Both the position numbers and the translations under genes were made by a program. From Rhodocyclaceae bacterium (GTDB lineage Bacteria > Pseudomonadota > Gammaproteobacteria > Burkholderiales > Usitatibacteraceae), in contig JADCIX010000001.1 in NCBI GenBank assembly GCA_020247545.1, positions 84,650 through 148,649 on the forward strand: 64,000 bases of DNA, written 5' to 3'. Below the pieces are notes generated by a model. That model was not told the origin of the DNA. It saw only the letters and a program-made list of their open reading frames with translations, and made no database searches. Positions 62,684 through 64,000 of this stretch are shown here, in pieces (the stretch's first letter is position 1; each line of letters opens with the position of its first letter).

Positions 62684-63907
62684 TTATTCGTATCGCAGCG
62701 CCTCCACTGGCTTTAACGTCGACGCCCGTTTAGCAGGGTAGAAACCGAAGAATATCCCTATCACGGCCGAGAATGAGAAGGCGATGACGATTCCCGTCAT
62801 CGAAATCCCGACTTCCATCGGCGAGAAATTGGTAATCGCCACCGAACCGGCGTAGGCTAATCCAACGCCAACCGCCCCGCCGCAAACACAAATCACAATC
62901 GCTTCTGTCAGGAATTGCATGAGGACGTCGCGCCGTTTGGCACCCAGCGCCATGCGGATTCCAATTTCACGGGTACGCTCAGTCACAGACACGAGCATGA
63001 TGTTCATGATGCCGATGCCGCCGACCAGCAGCGAGATAGAGCCAATGGCTCCCAGCAATAAGGTAAGCGCGGTGGCGATACCCTGCGCCGCCTCAGCAAT
63101 TGACGCCAAATCACGAATGGTGAAATCGTCCTCTTGATCTTCCCGAATGCGGTGCCGAATCCGCAACAGCTGCGAGGCGTCATACACGGCGTCTTGCACT
63201 TGGCCAGCGCTTGCTGCTTGCGCTAAGGCGTAGTGGATGCTGCCGGGCTGGCCCCAGCGGATGAGTTGCTGCCGCGCGGTAGAGAAGGGCACAAACACGG
63301 CGTCGTCCTGATCGCCGCCACCTAAGTCGCTACCCTTGCTTGCAAGTACGCCAATCACTTCAAACGGGCGGTTGCGAATCCGGATGGTCTGGCCGATCGG
63401 GTTGGCCTCACCGTAAAGATTGCTGGCTACGGTTCCACCGATCACGGCCACTCTTGAAGCCGAGCGAATCTCGATGTCGCCGAACAACGATCCCCGATCA
63501 GCTTCCCAGTCCTTTACCGTGAAGAACTCGGGTGTCACACCCATGACATTGGCGTTCCAGTTGGTGGTGCCGCTAGCGACCTGAAAGGGTTGCTGCACAA
63601 TCGGTGCGACCGCATTAAACGTCGGCAATTGGGCAATCGCCTGGGCGTCAGCTAAGGTCAACGTTTGCACGACGCCTCGGCCAGCCCGCACACCGTTAGA
63701 AGTGGAGGAGCCCGGAAAAATGACCATCACGTTCGAGCCCATGGCGGCAATGCGTTTGTTGATGTCTTCGCGCACCGATTCGCCGATGGCAAGCATTAGC
63801 ACAACGGCACCGACACCGATGATGATGCCGAGCATGGTGAGTCCTGCGCGAAGGCGGTTCATCCCCATCGCGCGGAAGGCTTCCAAAAACACTTGCATGA
63901 GATTCAT
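62684..63907 (-). CDS. MacB/FtsX-type ABC transporter permease
   Basis: 407 aa from ATG 63907 (GAAAGGAATCGC upstream); an in-frame ATG at 63976 adds 23 residues unlike the family. Topology: N-terminal helix (NRLRAGLTMLGIIIGVGAVV), a large periplasmic MacB_PCD domain (SNVMVIFPGSSTSNGVRAGR, EFFTVKDWEADRGSLFGDIE), then three helices (SISLLVGGIGIMNIMLVSVT, ICVCGGAVGVGLAYAGSVAI, VIAFSFSAVIGIFFGFYPAK) with RTREIGIRMALGAKRRDVL and the coupling end ASTLKPVEALRYE. It probably partners an ATPase and a MacA-like adaptor encoded beyond the right edge. Substrate unknown. Confidence 0.9.
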   Translation of the reverse strand: MNLMQVFLEAFRAMGMNRLRAGLTMLGIIIGVGAVVLMLAIGESVREDINKRIAAMGSNVMVIFPGSSTSNGVRAGRGVVQTLTLADAQAIAQLPTFNAVAPIVQQPFQVASGTTNWNANVMGVTPEFFTVKDWEADRGSLFGDIEIRSASRVAVIGGTVASNLYGEANPIGQTIRIRNRPFEVIGVLASKGSDLGGGDQDDAVFVPFSTARQQLIRWGQPGSIHYALAQAASAGQVQDAVYDASQLLRIRHRIREDQEDDFTIRDLASIAEAAQGIATALTLLLGAIGSISLLVGGIGIMNIMLVSVTERTREIGIRMALGAKRRDVLMQFLTEAIVICVCGGAVGVGLAYAGSVAITNFSPMEVGISMTGIVIAFSFSAVIGIFFGFYPAKRASTLKPVEALRYE

Positions 63908-64000
63908 GCGATTCCTTTCGGAAACGATTTCATTAAATTCATCGAGAACTTCTATTGATTCGGCAATTAAACACATCCTGAATGAATCGCAAGTTCTACC

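Noticed and set aside
63908..64000. Coding end of an upstream ABC ATPase at the right edge
   Set aside because: Only about ten codons would be visible and nothing diagnostic is present, so it cannot be supported.

Overview
The window looks like chromosomal DNA of a betaproteobacterium, probably Burkholderiales or a related order. The reasons are a complete sox cluster, a lipoyl-domain-bearing E3 in the pyruvate dehydrogenase operon, agmatine deiminase next to N-carbamoylputrescine amidase, PilA-type pilins behind a sigma-54 promoter, and moderately high GC coding sequence. This placement is inference; no rRNA is present.

Left edge (1-5949, minus strand): one open frame of at least 1983 codons fills the first 6 kb and runs off the window. 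It encodes a giant predicted surface lipoprotein with a BNR/sialidase-like propeller region, an Ig-like segment, about 14 RCC1-type repeats and an FG-GAP-like end.

Sox region (6283-15072, plus strand): soxC, soxD, soxY, soxZ, a DsrE-like lipoprotein, soxA, soxX, a GlcG/HbpS-like protein, soxB and a thioredoxin-like protein, i.e. the periplasmic thiosulfate oxidation system. The cluster is interrupted by several palindromic repeats and lies between two copies of a CTAG-flanked MITE-like element. An IS3-type transposase remnant lies just to its right.

Middle (15.8-31.4 kb): two outer-membrane barrel proteins, a cation/proton antiporter, tRNA-Asn with its own promoter and terminator, an unrecognised secreted protein, a methyltransferase, the ABC-F ATPase Uup, a small Cys-containing secreted protein, and a TRAP transporter (P, Q, M) followed by a gamma-glutamyltransferase-family enzyme.

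31.6-43 kb: aguB-aguA (agmatine to putrescine), alaS, a GmhA-like isomerase, then a tandem array of 133-bp units. The array ends in a small GIY-YIG nuclease gene bounded by inverted copies of the same 31-bp palindromic repeat. Then come a Nudix hydrolase, a DUF6624-like protein, a PLP trans-sulfuration enzyme and a GAF protein, which converge on DUF1499, VOC and VanZ-like genes.

43-49.2 kb (minus): aceE-aceF-lpdA, the pyruvate dehydrogenase complex.

49.7-64 kb: a signalling and surface module: PP2C phosphatase, FHA protein, class II cyclic-nucleotide phosphodiesterase-like metallo-hydrolase, a GAF-containing PilB/GspE ATPase and a GAF/HD-GYP protein. It is followed by a methyltransferase and two glycosyltransferase-type membrane proteins, two pilin genes, and a MacB-type ABC permease at the right edge.

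Repeats are prominent: (i) four CTAG-flanked MITE-like copies; (ii) the palindromic family beginning GTCATYCCGA, including the GIY-YIG element; (iii) short hairpins of the ACGGGCGTTTTCAG type at gene ends; (iv) single long inverted repeats after soxY and soxB.
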